The notes under the pieces were generated by a model. It was given only the letters and a program-made list of their open reading frames with translations. It ran no database searches and had not been told where the DNA came from. From positions 1 to 64,000 of the forward strand of contig VBFY01000059.1 of the NCBI GenBank assembly GCA_005889405.1: a stretch of DNA of 64,000 nt. Reading direction: 5' to 3'. Origin of the DNA: Chloroflexota bacterium (GTDB lineage: Bacteria; Chloroflexota; Limnocylindria; P2-11E). Positions 7,757 to 15,826 of the stretch are shown piece after piece (positions within the stretch are counted from its first letter, which is position 1; the number at the start of each line of letters is the position of its first letter). The position numbers and the translations under genes are program-made.

Positions 7757-8269
7757 ATGGAACCGATCGCGCTCTTCGGCATCCAATTCACGATGAGCCT
7801 GGTCGCATATGGGCTGATCGCTTTCTGGTACGTGGTGCCGCGGCTGTCCGGGCTGCCACGAGAGGTGGCTCTCGTGCCGCTGCTCTGGATCCACGCATTT
7901 CGCATCGTTGGCGGGACGATCCTGGCTCCAGGCGCTGTCGATGCTGGAGTTCCAACGCAGTTCCGTGTGATGATCGGCTACGGCGACCTGGCAACGGCCG
8001 CGCTGGCTCTGCTGGCACTCGTCGCTCTCCGCGCGCGCTTCCGTGGGGCGATCGCGCTGGTCTGGCTCTGCGTCGTCGTTGGGATGCTGGACACCGTGAA
8101 CGCGATCATCCAGTCCATGCGTGACAGCGTGTTCACCTATCCCCTGGGTGTGAATTGGGTCATCGTCGCGATCTACGTGCCGGCGTTGTTGGTGAGCAGC
8201 CTGCTCATCTTCATGCGACTGCTCGGTCCCGATCGCTCCCCCACCGAGAACTCCGCTTTGGCACGATGA
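7757..8269 (+). CDS. Small polytopic membrane protein of unknown function
   Basis: A 170-residue protein with about five hydrophobic helices (ALFGIQFTMSLVAYGLIAFW, the 45-65 region, DLATAALALLALVALR, IALVWLCVVVGMLDTVNAI, WVIVAIYVPALLVSSLLIFM). It has a strong AAAGGAGG ribosome site 8 nt before the ATG. The stop overlaps the start of the Hsp15-like gene by 4 nt (ATGA), so the two are co-translated. I do not recognise a characterised family; similar small membrane proteins are common in soil actinobacteria and Chloroflexota. Confidence 0.75.
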   Translation: MEPIALFGIQFTMSLVAYGLIAFWYVVPRLSGLPREVALVPLLWIHAFRIVGGTILAPGAVDAGVPTQFRVMIGYGDLATAALALLALVALRARFRGAIALVWLCVVVGMLDTVNAIIQSMRDSVFTYPLGVNWVIVAIYVPALLVSSLLIFMRLLGPDRSPTENSALAR

Positions 8270-8631
8270 CCACGTCGACGGCACGGGTGGACGTTTGGCT
8301 CTGGGCGGTCCGGATCTACAAGACCCGCTCGGCCGCGACGGCGGGCTGCCGTGGCGGTCATGTCCGCGTGAACCGCGCCCCGGCCAAAGCGTCGACCCCG
8401 GTGAAGGTCGGCGACCGTGTCGAGGCCTTCGTGGAACGCACGCGCATCCTCGAGGTGGTCACGGTCATCGACAAGCGGGTCGGCGCCGCCGTGGCGGCGA
8501 CATGCCTGGTCGACCACAGTCCGCCCGTCCCGGTGGTGAAGCGGATGCCACGCGTCTTCGTCCGCGAGCGCGGCACAGGCCGCCCGACCAAGCGCGAGCG
8601 CCGCGCCCTCGACCGCCTCATGCGGCCATAG
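8266..8631 (+). CDS. hslR: RNA-binding S4 domain protein, Hsp15 family
   Basis: About 121 residues. The S4 fold is clear: RVDVWLWAVRIYKTRSAATAGCRGGHVRVNR followed by KVGDRVEAFVERTRILEVVTV, then a basic C-terminal tail (GRPTKRERRALDRLM). Hsp15 binds free 50S subunits carrying stalled nascent chains and helps recycle them. The track ORF begins earlier at 8155, but the real start is the ATG at 8266, which overlaps the stop of the membrane gene (ATGA) and gives the family's usual N-terminus. The cytoplasmic location and function are inferred from the family. Confidence 0.88.
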   Translation: MTTSTARVDVWLWAVRIYKTRSAATAGCRGGHVRVNRAPAKASTPVKVGDRVEAFVERTRILEVVTVIDKRVGAAVAATCLVDHSPPVPVVKRMPRVFVRERGTGRPTKRERRALDRLMRP

Positions 8632-8635
8632 CCAC

Positions 8636-8654
8636 CGCCGCTACCGCAGCGGCG
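8636..8654. terminator. Short hairpin between convergent genes
   Basis: CGCCGCT and AGCGGCG form a perfect 7-bp stem with a 5-nt loop, positioned between the stop of the Hsp15 gene and the stop of the convergent SRPBCC gene and overlapping the latter. There is no T-tract. It may serve as a weak bidirectional transcription end. Confidence 0.4.
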
Positions 8655-9099
8655 CGATCGACGTGCCCTCGAGCAACGCCTTCATGTTGCCGAGCGCGAG
8701 TCGCCAACCTCCCTCGGAGTGCGCGAGCTCTCGCTCGGTCTTGTTGTCTCGTTCGGTCACCGAAACCCGCGTTTGCGGTCCGTCGTCGCTGAGCTCGATC
8801 GTCACACGTTGATACGTCACAAGCGCACGGCCATCTCCGGACGGGCGAAAGATCGGTCGAGAGTGGTCGTACTCGAGCAGGCGCCCAGACTCGAGTCGGA
8901 GGACGGTGCCCTTGATCTCGAATGGCTTGCTCTGGAACTCGCTTCTCCACACGATCGGGCTGCCCTCATGCCAGTCGGAGTCGACGTCCGTCACCGGCAT
9001 GTACTGCTTGATGGTCCCGGGAGTCACCAGCGCGTCCCACACCTTCGCTCGTGAAGCGTTGATGTTCACCGATACGCGCGCAACGAGTGCTTCGGTCAT
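8641..9099 (-). CDS. SRPBCC/AHSA1-type START-like domain protein
   Basis: About 152 residues forming one Bet v 1-like helix-grip domain: VSVNINASRAKVWDALVTPGTIKQYMP at the start and SEGGWRLALGNMKALLEG in the long C-terminal helix. Such domains bind hydrophobic ligands or act as Hsp90-cochaperone-like modules; no catalytic residues are predicted. The ATG at 9099 is chosen over the track start at 9168 because it gives the standard family N-terminus. It is divergent from the DUF1801 double-domain gene, with an AT-rich TAAACT/TTATTG segment between them. Confidence 0.82.
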   Translation of the reverse strand: MTEALVARVSVNINASRAKVWDALVTPGTIKQYMPVTDVDSDWHEGSPIVWRSEFQSKPFEIKGTVLRLESGRLLEYDHSRPIFRPSGDGRALVTYQRVTIELSDDGPQTRVSVTERDNKTERELAHSEGGWRLALGNMKALLEGTSIAPLR

Positions 9100-9143
9100 G
9101 CGTGGTCGATCGGACAATAAACTCTGGCGGGAGGTCGATCGCC

Positions 9144-9953
9144 ATGGTGACCAAGACCACCAGACCACGGGCGAGGATGGCCACGAAGGCGAAGACGGTG
9201 AGTGGATATCTCGCGGCGGCGCCGCCCGACCTGCGCGCCGCGCTCGGCAAGCTGCGTAGGACGATCAAAGCGGCCGCGCCGAAGGCGGCCGAAGGCATCA
9301 GCTACGGGATGGCGGCGTTCAAACACAACGGGAAGAACCTCGTGTACTTCGCCTACTGGAAGGAACATGTCGCTCTGTATGGGATCGGCAGCCGCATCAT
9401 CGACGCCCATGCCGCCGAGCTGAAGCCATACGTTGGGAGCAAGGGCACGATCCAGTTGCCCGCAGAGAAGCCTCTTCCCTATGGGCTCGTGACGAAGATG
9501 GTCAAGGCCCGCATCGCCGAGATCGACGAGACCAGTTTGACGCCGGGCGCTCGCCGGGCTCAGCCGCGCACTACCGCGAAAAGCGGCGGCGGCCACCAGA
9601 CCGTCGACGATTACCTGGTGGCCGTACCGGAGAATGTGCGCGCCGCGCTCAACAAGCTCCGCAAGACGATCAAGGCTGCCGCACCGAATGCGACCGAAGG
9701 CATCAGCTACCAGGTGCCGGTCTTCAAGCTGGACGGCAAGCCGCTCGTCGGCTTCGGCGCGACCACGGCGCATTGCACCTTCTACGTCATGAGCACCTCG
9801 GACGCGATGCGCGCGCGTTTGCGCGAGCTGAAGGGTTACAAGCTGGGCGGAGGTTCGATCCAGTTTCCCGCCGGCAAGGCGCTGCCCACCGCGCTCGTGA
9901 CGAGGCTCGTCAAGGCACGGATCGCCGAAAACAGGACGCGGGCTCGCGGCTAG
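9144..9953 (+). CDS. Tandem DUF1801 (YdhG-like) protein
   Basis: About 269 residues made of two homologous DUF1801 domains. Repeat 1 (residues ~20-130) has VSGYLAAAPPDLRAALGKLRRTIKAAAP and ISYGMAAFKHNGK. Repeat 2 (~155-265) has VDDYLVAVPENVRAALNKLRKTIKAAAP and ISYQVPVFKLDGK. The repeats are clearly an internal duplication. The domain is common beside antibiotic-related and stress genes, but no biochemical role is established; the fold suggests a small-molecule or iron-binding role. A GGGAGG ribosome site precedes the ATG at 9144. A single-domain paralogue lies directly downstream on the other strand. Confidence 0.85.
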   Translation: MVTKTTRPRARMATKAKTVSGYLAAAPPDLRAALGKLRRTIKAAAPKAAEGISYGMAAFKHNGKNLVYFAYWKEHVALYGIGSRIIDAHAAELKPYVGSKGTIQLPAEKPLPYGLVTKMVKARIAEIDETSLTPGARRAQPRTTAKSGGGHQTVDDYLVAVPENVRAALNKLRKTIKAAAPNATEGISYQVPVFKLDGKPLVGFGATTAHCTFYVMSTSDAMRARLRELKGYKLGGGSIQFPAGKALPTALVTRLVKARIAENRTRARG

Positions 9954-9970
9954 ACCAAGCAAGGACCGGC

Positions 9971-10378
9971 TCAGGCGTTCGCGGATGCCGCAGCTTTCAC
10001 CCACCGCGAGATCGTCGCGGCGTCGATGTCGGTGGCGCTACGAACCTTCAACATGCGGTTCGTTTTTCCGCCTTCGAGCTTCTTGCCGGGATCCGCGAGG
10101 ACGTTCGGAGCAACGAAGAAGTTGAGCGCGACGTGATCCTTGAACGCAGCGATCGCGCACATGTTCCGTCCGTTGCGCTGGTAGACGGGTACGCCCCACT
10201 TGATCGAAACCGTGGCATCGGGTGCGCCCTTCACCACCAGCGCGCGCAGCTTCTCGAGCAGCACACGCTTGTCGGCGGGCTGCTGGGTGAAGTAGCCGTC
10301 GACGGACGGCTCCGCGGTCTTCTTCGCCGCGCTTTTCCCGGCGACGGGCTTCTTCGCTGGTCGCTTTGCGCCCGGCAT
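9971..10378 (-). CDS. DUF1801 domain protein with basic N-terminus
   Basis: About 135 residues. A Lys/Ala-rich N-terminal tail of ~25 residues (MPGAKRPAKKPVAGKSAAKK) precedes one DUF1801 domain (VDGYFTQQPADKRVLLEKLRALV, IKWGVPVYQRNGRN). The tail resembles nucleic-acid-binding extensions of histone-like proteins. The ATG at 10378 has AAGGAG upstream. It is the last gene of the arsR-AHSA1-FAD oxidoreductase run, 13 nt after the oxidoreductase stop. Function unknown; the domain is shared with the convergent tandem gene. Confidence 0.82.
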   Translation of the reverse strand: MPGAKRPAKKPVAGKSAAKKTAEPSVDGYFTQQPADKRVLLEKLRALVVKGAPDATVSIKWGVPVYQRNGRNMCAIAAFKDHVALNFFVAPNVLADPGKKLEGGKTNRMLKVRSATDIDAATISRWVKAAASANA

Positions 10379-10391
10379 CTTCAGCTCCTTG

Positions 10392-11777
10392 TCACGGTTG
10401 GCGATCGGATCGTCCCTCGGTCGCCGGCGGGATGTTCTGGCAGATCTTGAACAGGTTGGTCGGATCGTAGCGGCGCTTGATCGCACGGAGCCGGTCCCAG
10501 GTCGTCCCCGGATACGCGGCCCGGATCCGCGCCTCGCCCTCGTCCACGAGGAAGTTCACGTAGGCGCCATTGTCACGCTGCTTCAGCGCCGCCACAAAAC
10601 CATCGACCCACGGCTCGTACTCGGACGCCTGCTCGGGACGCTCGTAGAGCGCGGCGACGTTCACCATGATCCGTGACCGGCGATGCGCGAACGCCGTCGC
10701 GTCCACTGGCACTCGCGCCATCGCGCCGCCGAGCACACGGAGCTGCGCTGCGCGCATCGATGCGTCCGTGGAGTTCAGCTGCTCGACGATCGTGTCCGCG
10801 ACGTGGCGGTCGACCGTGTCGATAAACATCGTTCGCCCCGTCGCGATCGGGTGGTAGTCGGGGTCATCCGGTGGATACATGTCCGGATAGCGGCTCGGCT
10901 TCACCATGTCGACGATCGGCTTCGCGACAGCGCGGAACGGCGCGATCACGCGTTGCCCCGCTTCGACCTCGCCGGCGTAGCACATCATGGCGAAGATCAC
11001 GAGCTTGCCGTGATGCTCCGGAGGTACGAACGGCATCGGCGGCGCGGGCATCACGTTGGCGATCGTGGACAGCTCTTCGGGCGCGGCCTCCGCGAGCGCG
11101 ATGAACGAGGCGACCGCATCGGGCGTCGCGGGCAGCATCATCATGCCGCCCACGATCGTGCCGACGGGGTGCAGCCGGTACTGGAAACGGGTCACGACAC
11201 CGAAGTTGCCGCCGCCCCCACGTATCGCCCAGAAGAGGTCCGGATGCGTCTCCGCGTCAACGCGGAGGAGCTGCCCGTCGGCCGTCACGACGTCGGCGGC
11301 GAGGAGGCTGTCGATCGTGAGGCCGTGTTTGCGCAACAGATAGCCGACGCCGCCGCCGAGGGTGAGCCCACCGAGTCCGACGGAGCCGGTATCACCGAAG
11401 CTTGTCGCGAGGCCGTGCGCATCGGCCGCGGTGCTGTATTCGGCCGCGGTCAAGCCGGCTTCGGCCCACGCGGTCCGTTCTTGCGCATCGATGTCCAGCG
11501 CCTTCATGCCGGCGAGGTCGAGCACGATCCCGCCGTTCGGTGCGGCGTAACCCGTAACGCCGTGCCCACCGCTGCGCACGGCGAACTCGGTCCCGCTGTC
11601 GCGCGCGAACGCAATGACCCGCGAGATGTCGTGCACATCCGCCGCGCGGACGATCGCCGCGGGCCGTCGGTCGCTTCCGCCGTAGAACGAGGCGCGCGCC
11701 TTGTCGTAGTCGGGGTCATCCGGTCGGATCATCCCGCCGGTGAGCTCTGGGATCTGTGGCTGCGTGTGGATGCTCAT
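10392..11777 (-). CDS. FAD-linked oxidase (BBE-like, p-cresol methylhydroxylase superfamily)
   Basis: A 461-residue flavoprotein. The N-terminal FAD-binding domain has FAVRSGGHGVTGYA near residue 67, where the His is the usual covalent flavin attachment site. IRGGGGNFGVVTRFQYRLHPV near 190 is a second family motif. The C-terminal berberine-bridge segment is KRRYDPTNLFKICQNIPP. Family members oxidise sugars, alkaloids or other alcohols with O2. The second attachment residue, Cys in bicovalent enzymes, is not seen at its usual place, so attachment is probably through His alone. Its ATG overlaps the stop of the AHSA1 gene (ATGA). Substrate is unknown. Confidence 0.9.
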   Translation of the reverse strand: MSIHTQPQIPELTGGMIRPDDPDYDKARASFYGGSDRRPAAIVRAADVHDISRVIAFARDSGTEFAVRSGGHGVTGYAAPNGGIVLDLAGMKALDIDAQERTAWAEAGLTAAEYSTAADAHGLATSFGDTGSVGLGGLTLGGGVGYLLRKHGLTIDSLLAADVVTADGQLLRVDAETHPDLFWAIRGGGGNFGVVTRFQYRLHPVGTIVGGMMMLPATPDAVASFIALAEAAPEELSTIANVMPAPPMPFVPPEHHGKLVIFAMMCYAGEVEAGQRVIAPFRAVAKPIVDMVKPSRYPDMYPPDDPDYHPIATGRTMFIDTVDRHVADTIVEQLNSTDASMRAAQLRVLGGAMARVPVDATAFAHRRSRIMVNVAALYERPEQASEYEPWVDGFVAALKQRDNGAYVNFLVDEGEARIRAAYPGTTWDRLRAIKRRYDPTNLFKICQNIPPATEGRSDRQP

Positions 11778-12700
11778 AGGGTCGCGACGTGCTTCGCGAG
11801 ATGTTCCACGATCTCGGTCCAGCCCTGCCGCTCCTGTTCCTCGCCCTGCGACATCTCGACGGTCAGGACCAGTTTGGTCTTGCCACCGACGTCTTCGAAT
11901 GTCGTCTTCATCACTCTTCCGTCACCGATGACCTGGACGATCCGCTCCGGCCGGACTATTTCGCGATACGTGCCATCGAAGACGAAGCCCTCCTCGCTGT
12001 GATCAGCCGGTCGCATGCCGATCCGGAACCTGCCACCCGGGCGGAGGTCCGTCTCGGCGAACGGCGACTCCCAGTCGTTCGAGAACATCCATTTGACGAT
12101 GTGCGTGGGGTCCGTGAACGCCGCCCACACCAGATCACGAGGCGCGTCGAAGACACGCGTCAGAGTGAGCGTCCTTCCCGTCACATTCACCGTAGTGTCG
12201 GGAGCCTGGCCCGCCAGCAGCGCGTTCAGCTTGTCGAGGCTCTGTCGCATCCCTTCGCTCGCTCCGATCTTCTTCAGCTCCTCAAAGTCGGCGACCGTCT
12301 CGGCGGTCTGATGGATCGTGAGCTTGGTCTTGCGGCCCTGGTCTTCGAAGATCACCGTGGTGAGGACCATCGGCGGAGGACCTTCTTCTTCGCCCTTGAA
12401 CGTGAAGACCAGGCGCTCGTTCGCGACGACCTCGCGGTAGACGCCCTTCGCCGGGAAAACAGTAGCGGCAAAATCGCCGGCGTCTGGGTCACCCTTCATG
12501 TGGACGCGCAGAACGCCGCCGGGCCGCACGTCGAGCTCGCAGATCGGCGCCGAGAAATGCTCCGGTGGAAACCACCGCGCGAACTGCTTCGGATCGGTCC
12601 ACGCCCGGTAGACGAGCTCGCGGGGCGCATCGAAGACGCGCGTCGTCGTGAGCGTCCGGTCCGCCGGAGGAGTGACGGTGCTACTTGTGCCTTTGTTCAT
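11774..12700 (-). CDS. Double AHSA1/SRPBCC domain protein
   Basis: About 308 residues containing two Activator-of-Hsp90-like START domains. Domain 1 begins LTTTRVFDAPRELVYRAWTDP, domain 2 LTLTRVFDAPRDLVWAAFTDP. In both, the DLRPGG-like turn (ELDVRPGG, ETDLRPGG) and a YREIV-like strand follow. These proteins typically sit directly after an ArsR repressor, as here, where the gene start overlaps the repressor's 3' end by 20 bp. Ligand unknown. The ATG at 12700 is used; the track ORF's earlier start lies within arsR coding sequence. Confidence 0.9.
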   Translation of the reverse strand: MNKGTSSTVTPPADRTLTTTRVFDAPRELVYRAWTDPKQFARWFPPEHFSAPICELDVRPGGVLRVHMKGDPDAGDFAATVFPAKGVYREVVANERLVFTFKGEEEGPPPMVLTTVIFEDQGRKTKLTIHQTAETVADFEELKKIGASEGMRQSLDKLNALLAGQAPDTTVNVTGRTLTLTRVFDAPRDLVWAAFTDPTHIVKWMFSNDWESPFAETDLRPGGRFRIGMRPADHSEEGFVFDGTYREIVRPERIVQVIGDGRVMKTTFEDVGGKTKLVLTVEMSQGEEQERQGWTEIVEHLAKHVATL

Positions 12701-13034
12701 GCGTCTTGTCCTTCCTTTGCAGCTCTCGCAGATGGTGTTCCAAGCGATCGAAGCTTTGCTCCCAGAACTCGCGATAACGCTCCACCCAGTCGGCGGCTTC
12801 CTCGAGACGCTGCGCTTTGAGCCGGCACGGCCGCCACTGCGCGTCGCGACTGCGCGTGATGAGGCCGGCACGCTCCAGCACTTTGAGGTGCTTGGAGATG
12901 GCTGGAAGCGTCACGTCGAACGGCTTCGCCAGCTCCGTCACCGAGGCCTCGCCCTTCGCGAGCCGGGCGAGGATCGCCCGCCGCGTCGGATCTGCGAGAG
13001 CCCCAAATGTGATGCTCAGGTGGTCTACGGCCAT
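12681..13034 (-). CDS. ArsR family winged-helix repressor
   Basis: About 117 residues with a classic ArsR winged helix: ALADPTRRAILARLAKGEASVTELAKPF, recognition helix VTLPAISKHLKVLERAGLI, and wing RSRDAQWRPCRLKA. There are no metal-binding CxC motifs, so it is probably not a metal sensor. It belongs to the type that heads arsR-AHSA1 operons and most likely autoregulates. Two AT-rich near-identical 9-mers lie just upstream. The ATG at 13034 matches the family N-terminus. Confidence 0.9.
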   Translation of the reverse strand: MAVDHLSITFGALADPTRRAILARLAKGEASVTELAKPFDVTLPAISKHLKVLERAGLITRSRDAQWRPCRLKAQRLEEAADWVERYREFWEQSFDRLEHHLRELQRKDKTHEQRHK

Positions 13035-13052
13035 GTCTCTATTGCACCGTCC

Positions 13053-13077
13053 GGTTAAATAACTGCAAGGTTTAATA
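13053..13077. promoter_or_regulatory. Candidate ArsR operator: 16-bp-spaced repeats
   Basis: An AT-rich island upstream of arsR contains GGTTAAATA and GGTTTAATA, identical except for one base, with their starts 16 bp apart. They lie 19-43 bp from the repressor start, an expected location for autoregulation. The call rests on pattern and position only. Confidence 0.4.
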
Positions 13078-13173
13078 CCCGGCTTAAGGCCGCTTGTCAA
13101 ATGAGCTTCACGAAACGCGACCAAGCAGCCAAGGGCACCAGATCGGACAAGTGGCCGTTAGCCTGAATGAGCA

Positions 13174-14349
13174 ATGTTTGGCCACAGTTCGGGGAGATTC
13201 GCGAGCTTTGCGGTCCTCTTGGCGCTGCTTGCCGCGGCGTGCGGTCCAGCGCCGACCGCCACCAGGCCGGACGTCAGCCCGACCGCAAATGGATCGCGGC
13301 CGGGCGTCACGGCGCCGGCGGTCACACCTCTCCCGATCAGCGTCACCGACGCAAAGTACGGACTCCTCTCCGCGCGAACCGTCCCCGGCGCTCGTTGCCA
13401 GGCGAGCCTCCGCGTCACGGTCGGCGTGTACGGCGACGCTCCGCCCGAGAGCCTTCCCGGACAGAGCGCCGGTGTGGACGGCTTCGTGACGTGGACCTAC
13501 TCGGCCCCGCGCGTACCGTCAGGTACCGCCGGCTACACGGTGCGTTGCCGGGGCGATGCTGCGAGCGAGACGAAGACCGGTAACTTCACCATTCCTACCC
13601 ACCCGATCGTCGCGTCATCTTTGACCGTCCATGTCACAACCGACACGCCCCCGAGCGAGCAGTTCAACATTGATCCGTCGCTCGTCCCGCTGCGCGACTC
13701 GTCCATCGCGAAGATCAAGGCGACGCTGGCGACAGAGTGGAAGGCAGCGACGCGCGGGCTCGGTTCGCTGCAGGTGGACGACCGTTCGGCCGACATCACG
13801 ATCTTCGTCATCGCGGCGCGCGGAACGTCTGTCCATCGGCGCAATCCCGCGGACGACTCGCAGGACATCGTCATCTATGTGTCCGACTCGCAGCTCGGCA
13901 TGCGGTCCGTCGAAAACAACGTCGCCGTCGCGCTTCATGAGCTCGGTCACATCTGGTGCTGCTATGGACCGGATGCGAACGACACCGGGCACTGGACAAC
14001 GAAACAGGCGAGTCCCGGTCTCTATGGAGTCGACAAGTACGGGCTCATGACCGACCCGGTCACCTGCGTGAGCTTCGGCGCCGTGCTCAGCTGTCCGAAC
14101 CGCTTCAGCGACCGGGAGATGGTCGCGCTCGGTTTCACCAACTTCCCGCCGCCCGCGCTTGACCCGTGTATCGCCCAGGCTTTTGCGCTCAAGTCGGAGC
14201 TCAATTCCTTGGGTGCGCAGATCGGCGCCATTGAAGCTCAGTACCCGCGTGGCATACCGAGCTCGATCTACGACAGCTACGTCGCGATGGTCAACCAATA
14301 CAACGCGCTCGTCAGCCGTCGGAACGCGCTGCCGTGCGACCCCTCCTAG
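13174..14349 (+). CDS. Secreted lipoprotein with HELGH zinc-protease motif
   Basis: A 391-residue lipoprotein: signal segment ending LLAAAC at residue ~23, a Pro/Thr linker, an Ig/CARDB-like beta domain to ~125, then a metalloprotease-like domain with VAVALHELGHIWCCYG near residue 250. HExxH would bind zinc with two histidines; a GHW follows about 15 residues later and a Met-turn-like GLMTDP ~35 residues later, resembling matrixin-type metzincins. The tail is a short coiled coil (LKSELNSLGAQIGAIEAQ). Two adjacent Cys in the helix are unusual. A TAGCCT hexamer lies 9 nt before the ATG. Confidence 0.72.
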   Translation: MFGHSSGRFASFAVLLALLAAACGPAPTATRPDVSPTANGSRPGVTAPAVTPLPISVTDAKYGLLSARTVPGARCQASLRVTVGVYGDAPPESLPGQSAGVDGFVTWTYSAPRVPSGTAGYTVRCRGDAASETKTGNFTIPTHPIVASSLTVHVTTDTPPSEQFNIDPSLVPLRDSSIAKIKATLATEWKAATRGLGSLQVDDRSADITIFVIAARGTSVHRRNPADDSQDIVIYVSDSQLGMRSVENNVAVALHELGHIWCCYGPDANDTGHWTTKQASPGLYGVDKYGLMTDPVTCVSFGAVLSCPNRFSDREMVALGFTNFPPPALDPCIAQAFALKSELNSLGAQIGAIEAQYPRGIPSSIYDSYVAMVNQYNALVSRRNALPCDPS

Positions 14350-14404
14350 ACATACGAGTTCGGCGCGCGCAACTCGCATGACGGGTGGCAAGACGTGCGG
14401 GACG

Positions 14405-15826
14405 ATGGCGCATATGAGAGTCGCAGCCGTCGCAATGATGCTCGTCTTGTCCGCGTGCGGAACGAGCGCGACGCCGACCGAAGCGTCCGCGACGCCGAGC
14501 GCTGGCACGTCGCGATACACCGCCGCGCCGACGACCGCAGCGCCGAGGCATCTTCCGGGAAGCGTTGTTCGGGTGTCGATCAATGGCGTCGAGAACCCGG
14601 CGGACGTCGCGGTCCGCGACCCGGGTCCCGGGCCGGTCACCATCGTCCTGACCTTCCCTTTCGCGGTCGATCGCGCGAGCGTCGAGAAATGGGGCATGTC
14701 TGGCCAGCCGACAAAGACATGGCTCGACGATCACACCCTTCAGCTGGTGTTCGCGGAGACCGAGCCGTCCATCGGCTTCAAGATCGCGGAAACGCTTTCG
14801 GCGAGCGGCGATGCCGTGATCGACTTCGTCGTCGTGAATGTGCCGCGGTCGTCGCACGTGATCAGCGTGTACACCGTGGCGGACCTCGCGGCAGCCGGCT
14901 TCGCCAACTTGCCACGCGCGTCCGGCTCGTGGCGCGTGCCCGCCTCCGATGGCATCACGCTCGCCCCTGACGGCAAACGCGTCCTGGTCTACGACGGGTT
15001 CGGGCCGCTCTCAGGGCAGGTCCCGGCGTTCGTCGACCTGGACACGAAGGCGACGACGTCGCTCACGCAACCACCGACGAGCGACGGATGGTTCTCGTTC
15101 GCTGATTGGATGGCCGACGGGCGGCTGGTCATGGTCGGGCGCGGGGTGTGGGTCGGCGACACGAGAGCGGCTGGCATGAAACGCGTCGCCGACGCCCAAG
15201 CCCTGGTCGGCGGCTACCCGTGGCTGGCGCTACCGGATCCGAGCGAAACGCGCATCGCGATCTGGGGCTACAACTCGGACGGGCACGTTCCAGTCGTTGA
15301 CCTCAGTGACGGCGCCGTTCAGATGCTGACCGGCCCTTTCCGACGCTGCGGCCAGGACGCCTTCGCCTCCTTCGCGTGGTCCGCCGATGGTCGCTTCCTC
15401 GCGGGCACCGATTGCGACTTCGAGGAGGGCCCGGCCAAGGCGCGCGTGCGGATCGTCGACGTCGCTGCGGATCGCACGGTGCGCACCATCGAGGGCGGGA
15501 TAATGGGCATCAGAGGACTGGCCAGTGGTGACTTCATCGTGATCCGAGACTCGGGCGAGATGGGGGCCGGCTACCGGCTGCTCGGAGTGGTAACCGGTTT
15601 CGACGGCCAGGAGCGATCGCGCTATCTCGGGCACGCGTGGTGGATGTCGGCGGACCATCACTACCTGCTGCAGTCACGGTTCCAGCCTGCCGGCGGTCCA
15701 ACGTACACGCTGTTCGATCTCGTCGCGGGAACGAACTTCGACTTCGGGGTCCCGTGCGGTGGGCGGAGCGAAGGTGGGTGTCCCTCTCCGCACTGGATGC
15801 GCGACGGACGGCTCGCGTTCTATTAG
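14405..15826 (+). CDS. Lipoprotein with Ig-like and TolB-like beta-propeller parts
   Basis: About 473 residues. The N-terminus MAHMRVAAVAMMLVLSACG is a lipoprotein signal with lipobox LSAC. A Thr/Pro/Ala-rich linker precedes a beta-sandwich region (VAVRDPGPGPVTIVLTFPF), and the rest consists of propeller-like blades (LAPDGKRVLVYDG, FSFADWMADGRLVMVG, FASFAWSADGRFLAG, SPHWMRDGRLAF). It is probably an outer-face binding or sensing protein. The stop overlaps that of convergent serS by 3 bases. The track ORF starts too early (14159), inside the previous gene's frame shadow. Confidence 0.72.
   Translation: MAHMRVAAVAMMLVLSACGTSATPTEASATPSAGTSRYTAAPTTAAPRHLPGSVVRVSINGVENPADVAVRDPGPGPVTIVLTFPFAVDRASVEKWGMSGQPTKTWLDDHTLQLVFAETEPSIGFKIAETLSASGDAVIDFVVVNVPRSSHVISVYTVADLAAAGFANLPRASGSWRVPASDGITLAPDGKRVLVYDGFGPLSGQVPAFVDLDTKATTSLTQPPTSDGWFSFADWMADGRLVMVGRGVWVGDTRAAGMKRVADAQALVGGYPWLALPDPSETRIAIWGYNSDGHVPVVDLSDGAVQMLTGPFRRCGQDAFASFAWSADGRFLAGTDCDFEEGPAKARVRIVDVAADRTVRTIEGGIMGIRGLASGDFIVIRDSGEMGAGYRLLGVVTGFDGQERSRYLGHAWWMSADHHYLLQSRFQPAGGPTYTLFDLVAGTNFDFGVPCGGRSEGGCPSPHWMRDGRLAFY

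Noticed and set aside
10683-12002. 439-residue plus-strand ORF 10683-12002
   Set aside because: It is antisense to the FAD oxidase and is His/Arg/Asp-rich as expected of a GC-rich shadow.
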